Made by a program: the position numbers and the translations under genes. A stretch of 64,000 nt of DNA from Amoebidium appalachense (taxonomy: Eukaryota > Ichthyosporea). Location: NCBI GenBank assembly GCA_963693365.1, contig CAVNZM010000006.1:6200001-6264000 (forward strand), read 5' to 3'. Below, one piece after another: positions 13,005 through 26,929 of this stretch. The notes beneath the pieces are model-generated. The model worked only from the letters and a program-made list of their open reading frames with translations, did not search any database and was not told the origin of the DNA. Position 1 is the stretch's first letter. Every line of letters begins with the position of its first letter.

Positions 13005-13115
13005 CGAACACTGGACCCTCGGGACCTGCGTGCCACCGCGAGAGAAAGCATGCACGCGGTCGCGAGAGTCAGGAAGCCCTACGACCCCACCGCCGCACCA
13101 GCCAACTCCCAGTAA
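13005..13115 (+). other. Candidate terminal exon, or C-terminus of LINE ORF1
   Basis: After a good acceptor (TTTTTCCTTACACACACAG) the frame reads RTLDPRDLRATARESMHAVA and continues to KPYDPTAAPANSQ and a TAA at 13113. The LINE endonuclease ATG starts only two bases after this stop (TAAGCATG). This tight stop-restart spacing fits a LINE ORF1-ORF2 junction. Alternatively this is the last exon of the gene suggested at 11631-11739, whose phase matches. The frame upstream is closed at 12972, so no long ORF1 is present. Confidence 0.3.
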
Positions 13116-13117
13116 GC

Positions 13118-14104
13118 ATGCTCTCCTTTCTTTTCTGGAATGCTCGTAGTCTAAATAAGAGTAAAGCACAGTTTCTTCTTTCGTTACCCCAACAGGAGTT
13201 CCCGTTTATTGTTGTCGCAGAAACGTGGTGGCGAGACCACGCCACACTCCGTCGGTCTGGACGGCTCGTCGGCGAGTCTACTCAGCCTGTGGGCCACAAG
13301 CCTCACTCCGGCATAGTGTTCATCGCCGCCTACCACTTTGTTAACCACTGTTCAGTTATAGCACGTACAATACACACACTCACCATCTCAGTTTGTGGCC
13401 ATATATGCACTTTTGTTTATTTTCCACCTAGCCTTCCACTTCTAGCACTTAAACACGAGCTTAACACCATCGCCCCACATAACCCCACACTAGTGTTAGG
13501 AGACTTTAATAGCCCGCTAACTACCACCCCACACCCCCTACACGGCCACCCACAGGCCCTACTTAAACCCAACCACCCACGCACGCCAACCTTTCACACT
13601 TTTGTTACAGCCTTACGCCTTACTCTTCCATCTGTAGTACAAGAACACCGCACGGACTGGGGGGCAGCCTCTGGTCCTTGCACCTTACACATACACCACA
13701 ACCTACACCCCCCACCGTCAGACCACCTACCTATAGGCTTTCGCACTACACTTAGCCGTTCTACGCCGTCACCACAACACACTTACAGACTTAACGTACG
13801 CGAACTTAAAAGCCAGCGCGGCCAAGCAGACACTCGCTTCTTTTTCGAGACGGTGCAACCGAGTCTATTATCGCTTGTGCGTGATGGACGCCAAACCCCA
13901 CTACGCACCGACCAGACCTTCATCGATAGCGTCTGGTCTACAGTACGAGAAACCTTGTGGGACATAGGTGAATATGCCTGTTTAGGTGCCCAAGTTTACC
14001 CACAAGCACGAACTACACACACTCGCGGCCCTCGAGCGGAGGCTGCCTTACGCCATATAAGGAAACTGCAAAAAACCGTTTTTACGAAAGGTAGCCCTAC
14101 GTAA
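13118..14104 (+). CDS. LINE ORF2, N-terminal APE endonuclease
   Basis: The frame opens MLSFLFWNARSLNKSK. It carries the exonuclease-endonuclease-phosphatase signatures WNARSLN (residues 7-13), AETWW (Glu in the catalytic motif), LVLGDFNSP (metal-binding GDFN) and PPSDHLPI (SDH catalytic His). The enzyme nicks target DNA for target-primed reverse transcription. The frame ends prematurely at 14104 because of a +1 frame change at an A6 run (14070-14075). The RT frame continues directly after it, so the protein was almost certainly one polypeptide with the RT. Confidence 0.9.
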   Translation: MLSFLFWNARSLNKSKAQFLLSLPQQEFPFIVVAETWWRDHATLRRSGRLVGESTQPVGHKPHSGIVFIAAYHFVNHCSVIARTIHTLTISVCGHICTFVYFPPSLPLLALKHELNTIAPHNPTLVLGDFNSPLTTTPHPLHGHPQALLKPNHPRTPTFHTFVTALRLTLPSVVQEHRTDWGAASGPCTLHIHHNLHPPPSDHLPIGFRTTLSRSTPSPQHTYRLNVRELKSQRGQADTRFFFETVQPSLLSLVRDGRQTPLRTDQTFIDSVWSTVRETLWDIGEYACLGAQVYPQARTTHTRGPRAEAALRHIRKLQKTVFTKGSPT

Positions 14105-14120
14105 GCCTCTACCGTATCAC

Positions 14121-15875
14121 ATGCTATTGGGTAATATTCGGAAGATTGATCGCGGCGATCATTCGATTCGAATAACGGCCGACCCGTCATCCGACCCGGA
14201 ATCTGCAACCGATTCCTTTTACGGCACCCTGTTTAAACGTAACCCGACATGTATGGCCACGGACCTGGGGCAGGCGCCCCCTCCTGTTTTTGTTCCACCC
14301 TCCGACACACCACCACCACCACACACGGCGTGGCCAGCGGGGCCGGCTGAGTTTGGGGCGGAATTGGGGGAACTTTTTACCCCAGATGCGGTATGGCAGT
14401 TAGTCTCCCGTTACCCGTCCCGCAAAGCGTGCGGGCCGGACGGCATCCCTATGGCACTACTTAAGGTACTCATCCCACCCCGACCCGAGAAAGACGAAAA
14501 GCGTGGCCCGCCGCCACCACTTACATGTATTCTTAGCGAGTTGTTTAGCTGGTATTCTGATGTCGGTAAAGTGCCCTCGGAGTGGCTAGCCACCTTAGTG
14601 TTTCCCATCAAGAAAACGGTTGCACAGGGTCCCATCCACGAATTTCGCCCTATCACCCTTACGTCCGTTTTTCGCCGATTATTCGAAAGTGGCCTTTTAC
14701 AGGCCTTTTCCCGTAACCCCACCCTTAAGCAGGCTTCCCAGCTGAGCCCTCTTCAGGCGGCGTTCCGGCATCGACACTCATGTTACGCACAAATCCTCAC
14801 TCTACATAATGCAACTCAAAGTGATACCGAGCACCTCGTATTTATCGATTTTAAGAACGCGTACGACACGGTCGACCTCCCTCGCCTGTGGGCCAAGTTA
14901 GCCACTCGCGGTGTCCCATTCCAAATGGGTCGGCTACTGGAAGCTATGTTTACGTTTACACGCGGACGAGCGGTGGTTAATGGGCGGCTATCCCCAGGGT
15001 TTACCCGCACGCGCGGGGTACTTCAAGGGTCCCTGCTAAGTCCTCTTCTTTTCAACCTGTATATTGATGATTTAGCCGACACTCTTTCTGCGGCACAAAT
15101 TGACGGGGGGTTGCCATCCCAGGCTCCTCCCGCCCTCTTTTTTGCCGACGATATTGTGCTTATGTCATCCGATCCTCTCGAACTACGGCAATACATTCGT
15201 GTGGTTGAACATTGGTGCCAGCGCAACGATATGCAGATTAATGTCAAAAAGTGTGCCCTTTTATCAAAATCGATACCGGCATGGGACGACGTTTGTATTT
15301 TCGGCAGTCCCCTCCCTCGCCCAATCGAATACAAGTATTTGGGGATTCCGGTGGACGAATGGGGCATATGTTTCAAACGGATGATCGACCGTCGGGTGGA
15401 GAGTGCAGGCAGGTGTCTTCGGTTATTTCGGGATGTGTATCTTGCTTCTCTTTCTCATACTGTCCACCTATACAATCGTCTTAGTATATTTCGCACATAT
15501 ATTCGCCCTTTGTCGGAATACGGGTTGCCCTTACTAGCTATGGCACCCCCTGATACTGTTACTAATGTCCTCAAATCATTAGATGATTTCCATTACACAA
15601 CTTGTTGTATGTTTCTCACTGGTCTTTCCACACCTATCCCTAGACGCCTTTTTGATTCTCTCTACGCACTCACACCACCATCACAACGCGTACACGAATT
15701 AGCCCTTAAATTTCACGAGCACATCACCCGCCTGTCCGCTTGTGCCCCGGACCACCCGCTCTTCCGGCTACACGCATCCCCGCCGGATTCGCCCCTGTAC
15801 CTCTTCCCTTCCCCATCGTCTCTGCCCATTGCCGCTATGTGGAATGGCTGGCGACCCCCCCGGAGGTACGGCTAG
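14121..15875 (+). CDS. LINE ORF2, reverse transcriptase domain
   Basis: The RT motifs appear in order: a fingers-region block GPDGIPMALLK, FRPITLTSVFRRLFE, LSPLQAAFRH, FIDFKNAYDTV (motif A), GVLQGSLLSPLLFNLYIDDL (motif B region), FFADDIVLMS (catalytic F-ADD) and INVKKCALLS, then a long thumb/connection region. The frame is already open before the first ATG, from just after the A6 run at 14070. It closes at 15875 after a -1 change at the C7 run 15855-15861. Polymerase residues look intact. Confidence 0.93.
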   Translation: MLLGNIRKIDRGDHSIRITADPSSDPESATDSFYGTLFKRNPTCMATDLGQAPPPVFVPPSDTPPPPHTAWPAGPAEFGAELGELFTPDAVWQLVSRYPSRKACGPDGIPMALLKVLIPPRPEKDEKRGPPPPLTCILSELFSWYSDVGKVPSEWLATLVFPIKKTVAQGPIHEFRPITLTSVFRRLFESGLLQAFSRNPTLKQASQLSPLQAAFRHRHSCYAQILTLHNATQSDTEHLVFIDFKNAYDTVDLPRLWAKLATRGVPFQMGRLLEAMFTFTRGRAVVNGRLSPGFTRTRGVLQGSLLSPLLFNLYIDDLADTLSAAQIDGGLPSQAPPALFFADDIVLMSSDPLELRQYIRVVEHWCQRNDMQINVKKCALLSKSIPAWDDVCIFGSPLPRPIEYKYLGIPVDEWGICFKRMIDRRVESAGRCLRLFRDVYLASLSHTVHLYNRLSIFRTYIRPLSEYGLPLLAMAPPDTVTNVLKSLDDFHYTTCCMFLTGLSTPIPRRLFDSLYALTPPSQRVHELALKFHEHITRLSACAPDHPLFRLHASPPDSPLYLFPSPSSLPIAAMWNGWRPPRRYG

Positions 15876-16366
15876 ATCATAGTGTGAATATGAATAGTTT
15901 CAAGTCTATGGCTGATAGATATCTTTTTACTCTACGTGTTGAGTCCCTTCCGGTGTTAGGACCGCACAAACACCAACTACTAGTAGCCTATATGGCGGAT
16001 ACGGTTAGAGAGTCTCGTTCATACATAGATTCGTTTATTCGTAATGTGGTGTGGTGTAAAAACGCAAAGATGATTATGGCTTGGCGGTGTAATCGGTTTC
16101 TGGTGTCTCCTGCTCGTATGTGTAATATGTGTGGGGGGCGGTTTACTCGCGGCTGCATATCTATCAATAAATGCAACCTGTTAGCTAATGTATTAGAACC
16201 GGAGGTTATTGGCGGTTTTATTCTCTTTTCTTCATCTCTTCCTCAATATATCCGTTTTAAGATGACTATCCTAGATCACCTTATTAATGCTGCACAGTAT
16301 GATATTGTGATCCGGTGCCTTAACTTTCTGTCGGAGCTACCGATGCTAGCATCTGCTTACCCATAA
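15862..16366 (+). pseudogene. LINE ORF2, cysteine-rich C-terminus (frame-shifted)
   Basis: Downstream of the C7 run the coding sequence continues in another frame as NSFKSMADRYLFTLRVESLP through VVWCKNAKMIMAWRCNRF to a zinc-knuckle-like CNMCGGRFTRGCISINKC (C-x2-C-x10-C-x4-C by simple cysteine spacing). It ends LPMLASAYP with TAA. The minus-strand fragment at 24515-25000 has a comparable C-terminus. An ATG at 15740 opens this frame inside the RT region, but that upstream part is out of frame with the protein and is not its start. Confidence 0.8.
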
Positions 16367-16595
16367 TATGTAATAGGGGTGTCAGATCCTACGATGGCGC
16401 TCATTGTTGCCTAGCATGTACATATGTCACTGGCTGCATTTGATTGGCTGTGCTGGAAAACGCAGTAGGCCGTCGAATGTGGCTGGGCCTCCGGCAATGT
16501 CCACGCAATAAAAAGTGTGTAAACCCCAGAGTGTAAGGAAAAATAGAGTATACTGATAGTCTTACATCAGATAACCTTACTTGTCCCATGCCCAG

Positions 16596-16699
16596 GCACC
16601 GTGCCAGACTTTATTGATATGCTCAGCAAAAGAGAAGCCATCGAGATAATTTTCGACCCTTCGAACCGATCAGAACCCCCCCAAACCTATATTTACTAG
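16596..16699 (+). other. Candidate terminal exon downstream of the LINE
   Basis: After CCCATGCCCAG the frame reads GTVPDFIDMLSKREAIEIIF and on to QTYIY and TAG at 16697. The peptide looks protein-like and the acceptor is acceptable. It needs a preceding exon ending in phase 1, which the candidate at 11718-11739 does not provide. It may be the 3' end of a gene that received the LINE in an intron, or chance. No homology recognised. Confidence 0.22.
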
Positions 16700-16851
16700 A
16701 AAGCTAGTCTTTTTCTCTATCGAGTGATACCATTTGTTCGGTAGCGACGCGCAAATAGAAAAAGCTTTATTATGATACATATGTTTTTTCACGTGTTTCC
16801 GTTTAAAGTTTTTTTCACCAGATGACGATTGAATTAGATTTTTAGAGTCGA

Positions 16852-16892
16852 CCAATCATCAAATCGGTTTGGTCTTAGATCAAACTATAAAT
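16852..16892 (+). promoter_or_regulatory. CCAAT and TATA elements upstream of the PP2C gene
   Basis: CCAAT lies at 16852-16856 and TATAAAT at 16886-16892, in unique AT-rich sequence about 690 bp before the PP2C start codon. The intervening 17030-17420 is polypyrimidine, (CA)n and (CT)n, probably 5' UTR or a leader intron. Confidence 0.4.
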
Positions 16893-17029
16893 TGCTAACA
16901 ATTGGATAGTAAAGTTAGGTCAAGCGATTCCGATCGAGCTTTAAATTCGTGTGTCTTCTCGTGGAAGGTACATATTAAGTATGTGTGCGTGAGTGCCACG
17001 TGGCCATAGTGTGCGTGTCGTTTTTGTGC

Positions 17030-17253
17030 TCTCTCTCTCCCCCCTCCGCTCCCCCCCCCCCCTCCCCCCTCCCCCCCCCGTTTCCCTCTATCCGCGCCGT
17101 CCCTCTTCCCCCCTCTCTCCCCGGGCCCCTACGCCCCGTTCTCTCTCTCTTGCTCACACACACACAACACACACACACACACACACACACTCTCTCACAC
17201 ACACACACTCTCTCTCTCTCTCTCTCTCTCTCTCCCTGTCTCTCTTGCTCTAT

Positions 17254-17331
<78 letters not shown>

Positions 17332-17410
17332 CCTCTTCCCCCCCCCCCCCCTTTCTCCTCTTCCTGTCTCTTTCTCCCCCCCCCCCCCCCCCCCCCCCCC
17401 CCCGCCCTCC
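17030..17410 (+). repeat. Polypyrimidine block with (CA)n and (CT)n
   Basis: C-rich runs, (AC)n, then about 50 CT units and a run of more than 20 Cs lie between the PP2C promoter elements and the first coding exon. Confidence 0.95.
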
Positions 17411-17580
17411 CCCCAGCCCTCTCCCAGCCCGGCACACACCATTCTCAGTGGAATTGGAGCATGCCGAGGGTCTGGAAAACAAAAACTTGTTCAGAGCTAA
17501 TAATACATAGGTGTGTTGGGCCTGCATCTTTTGTGCGAATTTCTGAGAAATAGAAGTGACTGGTTCAGAATTTCTTGAGT

Positions 17581-21696
<4,116 letters not shown>

Positions 21697-22011
21697 TGTA
21701 TCTAAAGTCAGGTTTGTCTAGGGCGAAGAGATAAAGGTACTGCTTTTAGTAACGATAAGCTATTGATAGTGATGGCATAAGGAAGGATCTTCTTGTTCAG
21801 TGAAGATTTTTTTGTCTCCTTTCGTTGCCTTTTCCTTTGGTATTGTTTTCTTTTTTGGCCTTGATCAAGGAGAAGCGAATTTCAAGTACATTGCGCTGCG
21901 CACCAAGAGTTTTGCCCTAGTATTAGATGGAACGAACGAATTTTTTTTTCTAATTAGGGCTCCACTGAGCATAATTATAATTAATGCAAGAAGAACGACC
22001 CCCCCTGCCCC

Positions 22012-22059
<48 letters not shown>

Positions 22060-22936
22060 ACACACACACACATACCGTGGCATACGACATACATGTACAT
22101 ACACGCGCTCATGCACACACATGTACAAGTGCACATGCGCACACACAGACACGCACACGTGGCACCGCACACACACAGGGAGCTACTCGAGAGAGCTCGA
22201 GATTTACAGGTTGATGGGCAAAGTTTGTTAAAGTATGCGTAACTAATAATGTTGGCCACTCAAATCTACCACATGTGGGCTCTGGGCCGGCCCGGCTTCA
22301 ATTGAAGGTGATCCAAGATCACGATCTCTAATTAGTTCACGATCGAATTCACAGTGATTCGAACAAACATGTACGTACATGTGCCACAGCACATGAGCAT
22401 GCTCGTGGCTGGGCCGGGCCCCTCCCCGAATATATATGTACAGTGTACAGGGTTCTACGGAGTCTTACTTACGGAGTCGTCGATTCGGAACGTTCCGCGC
22501 AAAGTGAAAACTGGCTACTTCCAGAAACTCCCTCGGCTGAATCATTGCGTACGACCACTGCCCACACATGCACTGATCATTGATCGGCGATACCGTACAC
22601 CGCAACATCACCGTGACTGAGTACACTGTACGTGTTCTGGATCTATTGTAGAGCACACGTGGTAGCTAAGTAGGCACGGATGCATAATAATGAGCAGGTT
22701 AATTAGTTAGAGCTTGAAATTGTGGCCCGGTCGATATATTCGAGGCAAGCACTCTAAGTACAAAATCACTGATCCTCAGTACGTACTAGAATTGTCAGAA
22801 TCGATTAATCGTCAGCACATGCGCATGCAGATGAGTCGTGGTGGGCCTGGGTGCTGCTTGACTGGAGGGTGCTGGTGCATGGGCGCTGGTGGTGGTGGGA
22901 GATCTAGTGTTGAGGGCACGGGCAAACGGGGGGGAG

Positions 22937-22972
<36 letters not shown>

Positions 22973-23366
22973 TTGGCAAACACCGAGTTGTGTGCGCGTG
23001 TAGGCGCGACGTGCCATGTTCCGAATGATGAGTGAGCCACGGGCGGCGCCTGACTCATGATCATCTCTTCGATCGAAGCAACGGCCGCCAGCTTGAGTCC
23101 GACGAAAGTGATAAGATGGCACGCGTCGAACGTTCTGTAGTGTGTTGAGCGGTGTCGATCAAGTGACCAGTGGTATTACGCCCCTGTGTGTGCGGCGCAT
23201 GCGCTAGCTAAGCATTGCGCTTTCGTGGGTGAAAGTTTATCAGTTTCATTCGCAGGTTGTAGGCCGTGGCTGTGCAGAGAGACGCACCATGTGCAAGCGT
23301 CACGATGATAATGCTATATTTTTGGGTTGGAATTCTTGGGGATCATTGTGCCTCTCTCAGTCTCTT
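21697..23366. other. Intergenic region, no gene seen
   Basis: A C tract of about 45 nt followed by (CA)n occupies 22012-22075, and a G tract 22938-22969. The rest is unique sequence with many short palindromes, for example ACATGTACGTACATGT at 22367-22382. Short open frames here have no coding signature. Confidence 0.5.
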
Positions 23367-23582
23367 GGGGTTTACACACTTTTTATTGCGTGGACATTGC
23401 CGGAGGCCCAGCCACATTCGACGGCCTACTGCGTTTTCCAGCACAGCCAATCAAATGCAGCCAGTGACATATGTACATGCTAGGCAACAATGAGCGCCAT
23501 CGTAGGATCTGACACCCCTATTACATATTATGGGTAAGCAGATGCTAGCATCGGTAGCTCCGACAGAAAGTTAAGGCACCGG
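23367..23582 (-). mobile_element. 5'-truncated copy of the LINE, with target-site duplication
   Basis: This 216-bp segment is the reverse complement of 16312-16527 and appears identical base for base. It covers the end of the LINE coding region (NFLSELPMLASAYP) and the 3' UTR. It is flanked on both sides by AGTCTCTT (23359-23366 and 23583-23590), an 8-bp target-site duplication. Severe 5' truncation and identity indicate a recent target-primed insertion from this family. No poly(A) lies at the 3' junction. Confidence 0.93.
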
Positions 23583-23590
23583 AGTCTCTT

Positions 23591-24514
23591 CTAACTAAAA
23601 GTGGCTCTTCTCTGATCTATTTTACTAGCTAATATTAATTAGAAAACTTGGTTGCATTTGTCGATGACGGTTCGACACAACACCCGGAGCTTGTACCATG
23701 ACTCCACCGTACGTACGTATGTACCCCATAGACGACGATGCTCATGGACCCCGGGCCGGACGTACAGTGCGTGAACGCACTGTACTCATTCTGAGTCTCG
23801 TCTCTTTATGAGTGGAGGGCGTAATATGAAAGGGGGTGCCAATTAGCCTCATTGATATCACATCGATATCATCATCAGGACTACACGGGTCACAATATAT
23901 ATGTATAAATAATATATATATGTACTAATGTTAAGGCTTTTCTGAGATATGGCGGGACTGGCATGCATGCCCTCCTCCAGCCTGCGGCCCTCCTCAGTGC
24001 CAGGCTGGCAGGTACCAGTGCGCATATGCGTCCGCGGAGGCTCACACCACTATTTTTTATTAGTACTTGTCACTGAGTGGCACGTTCGTTCGTGGCCCCT
24101 TACATGCTTGCTATTCATGTTACCGGCCAAGCACACAGACGTACAATACACCCACAAACACACGCCCACGCACAGACTTTCTTTGTATACATACTAAGCC
24201 AATTTGCTGTATGTATAAGCCAATTTGCCTGTGTGTATTACATCATGTTGTACATTAGCATATTAGTTTTCATGTCATGCATGCACTTCCCGCGGCCGAC
24301 ACGGTGGGAGAAAGCGTCCGTGGGCGTGCAGTCGAAAGTCCGAGAAACACCGGAGTGGCGCCTGCATTCCATGGCGAGGGATTGCATAGTCCCCCCTGAG
24401 TCTTATTGCCGATCGAACGGGCCTATAGCTATGTCAAATTTTTCTTTTGACTGGATTTATTCGACGGAAAGATATGCAAGTATGCACGGCATACTGAGAA
24501 GACAAAAAAAAACT
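23591..24514. other. Intergenic region, no gene seen
   Basis: Unique sequence with a TATA-rich patch (23897-23925) and a short duplicated phrase AAGCCAATTTGC at about 24198 and 24219. No supported gene. Confidence 0.5.
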
Positions 24515-25000
24515 TCACGAGTTATCCAGTAACAAGTGCATACTGAGATACCTGAACACTGTGTAAAAATCATATAAATACTCAATGTGACAACCAACAA
24601 AATTCAACAAAAAGTCTAAAGTGGTCACATTGCCAGCCAGTGTAGCAGATCTAGACACTCGTAGGGAAAGAGGTAAAACGCGACATAAAAACTCACACCT
24701 ATCAACATGCTTGCGATTAAAAAGTTCAGCACAAAAGTGGCACCAGTGGCGATGAAAACAAAAATTACAACGCCACTGCACAACTTCCCAGGCAATATCA
24801 ACATCAGAGCACCATACAGACGTATCTACTAGGGTGGTATCCATACGTACAGCAGGAGAAATATATCCTGCCAAAGCTCCCAAGAAGCGATAATGATCAG
24901 TACGGTGTTGCCCGTCAAATCTATGTCGAAAGAGTGACTCTAATAACAGAGGCTTACAGAGTGGCTGCCGGCAAAGCGGAATTGTCTGGGTAAGATACAA
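24515..25000 (-). pseudogene. LINE C-terminal fragment of a second, related family
   Basis: The 161-residue minus-strand frame resembles the C-terminus of the LINE at 13118. It shares LGALAGYI.../VWC.....A..V.QWRCN and a zinc-knuckle CHFCAELFNRKHVDRC (C-x2-C-x7-H-x4-C). No RT catalytic motifs precede it, so it is a truncated remnant. It differs clearly in sequence from 15862-16366, so it is not the same recent family. Alternatively it is a small host gene, but the match of WRCN and the knuckle makes that unlikely. Confidence 0.6.
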
Positions 25001-25760
25001 GATTTATAAAAGAAGGCAGCAAGATAAATACACATACGTGGTTTCGTTGCTTAAGAAACTCAAAATAAGTACAAGCGTAACACTAATATGCATGCATGCG
25101 CATTCGCCATTTTCAGAAGAATGATATTCGAGGTGACTGCTTTCTCTGAATTACAAATTGAATGATTGATGCATATTGAGTTATGCTCATTAACGTCCTC
25201 CGTTACCTTCGACAAATTACCGAAAATTATTAAGATTCAATTTGTGATCATCCGCAATGTAATTAATATTTTTCTTCTATTCTTTACATATATCCACACC
25301 TTCGAAAGCCGCAACACCTGAGAATTCAATCGCTGAATCGTTTATGCTTTTACATCAGGGGGGGGGGGGTCCAAGGTTTATCAGTCGGTGAGCCACAGGC
25401 CCAAATACCACCATTAGAAAATCCAATCAAAGTGGCGCAAACTATTGAGCAATGAGCATGAGCACAAGAGCATCCAAGCTTCGCATACCACCACGGTGAC
25501 CGGCGTATTAGCGAAGAAACTCACGTTCCCATTAACATTTGTCTCAAACAGCATATAAACTTCCTTTCGGCCATATCTTTTTGGTACTCAATATCTCAAT
25601 ATATCATAACCATAACGAAATATCATATTTCTATGTTGGAAAAATCAAGTTTCTCTTGTGAGGGCTACCTGCTTATTGATATCTTGGCCGCATGCCTCCT
25701 GATTGTACGATCTGCTTGCGATGCAGATGATTGGCGGAAAACGGTGGCAACTAAAATACT
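25001..25760. other. Intergenic region, no gene seen
   Basis: AT-rich unique sequence with one short G tract (25360-25370). No ORF with coding character and no long microsatellite. Confidence 0.5.
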
Positions 25761-25766
25761 TTTCGA

Positions 25767-25945
25767 CCAATAGGAGCGCTGCATCACCATACGTCCCCGC
25801 CAGGGCAAAGGCGCCATTTGAAACTCCTATAAAACCGCGGCTACTCGGGTGGAATCCTTCAGAAAACGCACGAGGTGTGTGTGACAGAGTGCATCTTTCC
25901 ATCCGCACCCCAACTTCACTAAAGCACAGACAATAGGTGACGTCA
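25767..25945 (+). promoter_or_regulatory. Promoter of the C2H2 gene: CCAAT, TATA, CRE
   Basis: CCAAT lies at 25767-25771, TATAAAA at 25828-25834 and a perfect CRE palindrome TGACGTCA at 25938-25945. The start codon is at 25997. Transcription would start near 25860, placing the CRE in the 5' UTR. Site functions are inferred from consensus. Confidence 0.5.
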
Positions 25946-25996
25946 CAGTTTGTAGCCACAATTTCGAATAAAGTAAACGCCCTAACACACTCAAAC

Positions 25997-26929
25997 ATGG
26001 CACCCCTAAGTGAATCTGTCGACATGCTCAGCTCCCCCAGCTCACCGGACACCACCGACATGGAGGCACAAAATACGAATGTAGCTGGTTCCGCACACCA
26101 ATCCACTGGAGGGAAAACACGGCGCAGAAGGACATTCAAGGAACTCTCGCGCAACTTCGTGTGCGAATTGTGCTCAAGGCCATATGCATCTATGCATGCG
26201 CTCAAACAACACAAGCGCCTGAAACATGCCTCCTCAGACGACTCCAACCATGTTACCTCATTCACTGCCGGTGCCCCCCTCAGCATCCGGCTCAGCGATG
26301 GCAATGCTCTGCCCTATGGGTCTCGCGCTCGCGCTCATTCTACTCCAGAAGTTCCCTCTCATGCAATCAGCACGCCGTCCACTCCTGCATTTTTGTCAGC
26401 ATCCGGAAGCAACCGGGCACCCAGTCTCGATGCTTGCTCGTTCCCTACCATGTCCAGCCCGACCGCACATGCGCCATGTGGAAGTAATTGCGACAGCAGT
26501 TACCCGTGCACACCGTTTTCTTCGTATGAGACACACAAGAGGTGTACACATGTGAGCCCAGCTGCCGATGTAGAAGAGCATTTCGCACGGGCGCTCAGTG
26601 CAAGACGTACAATGTCTGCGCCGCTCATCAACACGAGCAGGAGCTTTGGCGAGCAGTTCTCGTCGCCGCTAGCGCTGGCTACACAGTACGCATCCCATTC
26701 CTCGCTCATGTCTGCTATGCTTACGCCTGATGCCATGTACGATGGTGGTATGTTCGGAGGGGACAATGGGCACTGCGATGTTGTTTTGGAGGAGGATTGG
26801 GCTGCCGAGGACATCAGTGCACTGGCTTCGAACCTGGACTCGTTTATGGCGTCTGTCGAGGGCGTGCAGACACAGGAACTTCTAAACCAGTTGTTATATG
26901 GCTCGACGGATTTGGGAATCCCAGTGTAG
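25997..26929 (+). CDS. Single C2H2 zinc-finger protein, probable transcription factor, intronless
   Basis: This is a 310-residue frame from ATG 25997 (an in-frame GTG further up is not a likely eukaryotic start). A basic segment KTRRRRTFKELSRN leads into one classical finger FVCELCSRPYASMHALKQH..H with spacing C-x2-C-x12-H-x4-H. The rest is Ser/Pro/Ala-rich and low in predicted structure. The C-terminus is acidic (DVVLEEDWAAEDISALASNL) and resembles an activation domain. It would bind DNA in the nucleus, though a single finger usually needs flanking basic residues for specificity. It is the only recognisable intronless host gene here. No closer family recognised. Confidence 0.68.
   Translation: MAPLSESVDMLSSPSSPDTTDMEAQNTNVAGSAHQSTGGKTRRRRTFKELSRNFVCELCSRPYASMHALKQHKRLKHASSDDSNHVTSFTAGAPLSIRLSDGNALPYGSRARAHSTPEVPSHAISTPSTPAFLSASGSNRAPSLDACSFPTMSSPTAHAPCGSNCDSSYPCTPFSSYETHKRCTHVSPAADVEEHFARALSARRTMSAPLINTSRSFGEQFSSPLALATQYASHSSLMSAMLTPDAMYDGGMFGGDNGHCDVVLEEDWAAEDISALASNLDSFMASVEGVQTQELLNQLLYGSTDLGIPV

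Larger units (their letters stand above)
13118..16527 (+). mobile_element. APE-type non-LTR retrotransposon (LINE), nearly complete
   Basis: An apurinic-type endonuclease is followed by a reverse transcriptase and a cysteine-rich C-terminus, the order of APE-class LINEs. The 3' end is set at 16527 by comparison with the truncated copy at 23367-23582, which has the identical 216-bp terminus ending GTGTGTAAACCCC. There is no poly(A) tail. The 5' end is unknown; the element could extend left into 12480-13117. Two single-base frame changes, at A6 (14070-14075) and C7 (15855-15861), split the otherwise open coding region. I could not find a target-site duplication for this copy. It lies in the same orientation as, and about 1 kb upstream of, the PP2C gene. 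Confidence 0.93.

Noticed and set aside
15740-15861. Independent LINE ORF starting at 15740
   Set aside because: The part before 15862 is out of frame with the RT protein. Only the part after the C7 run continues the LINE polypeptide.
13118-16527. LTR retrotransposon or endogenous retrovirus
   Set aside because: There are no LTRs, gag, protease or integrase. The APE endonuclease upstream of the RT is diagnostic of a non-LTR element.
22354-22620. 88-codon frame in the intergenic region
   Set aside because: No motif or splice partner, and it lies in palindrome-rich sequence.
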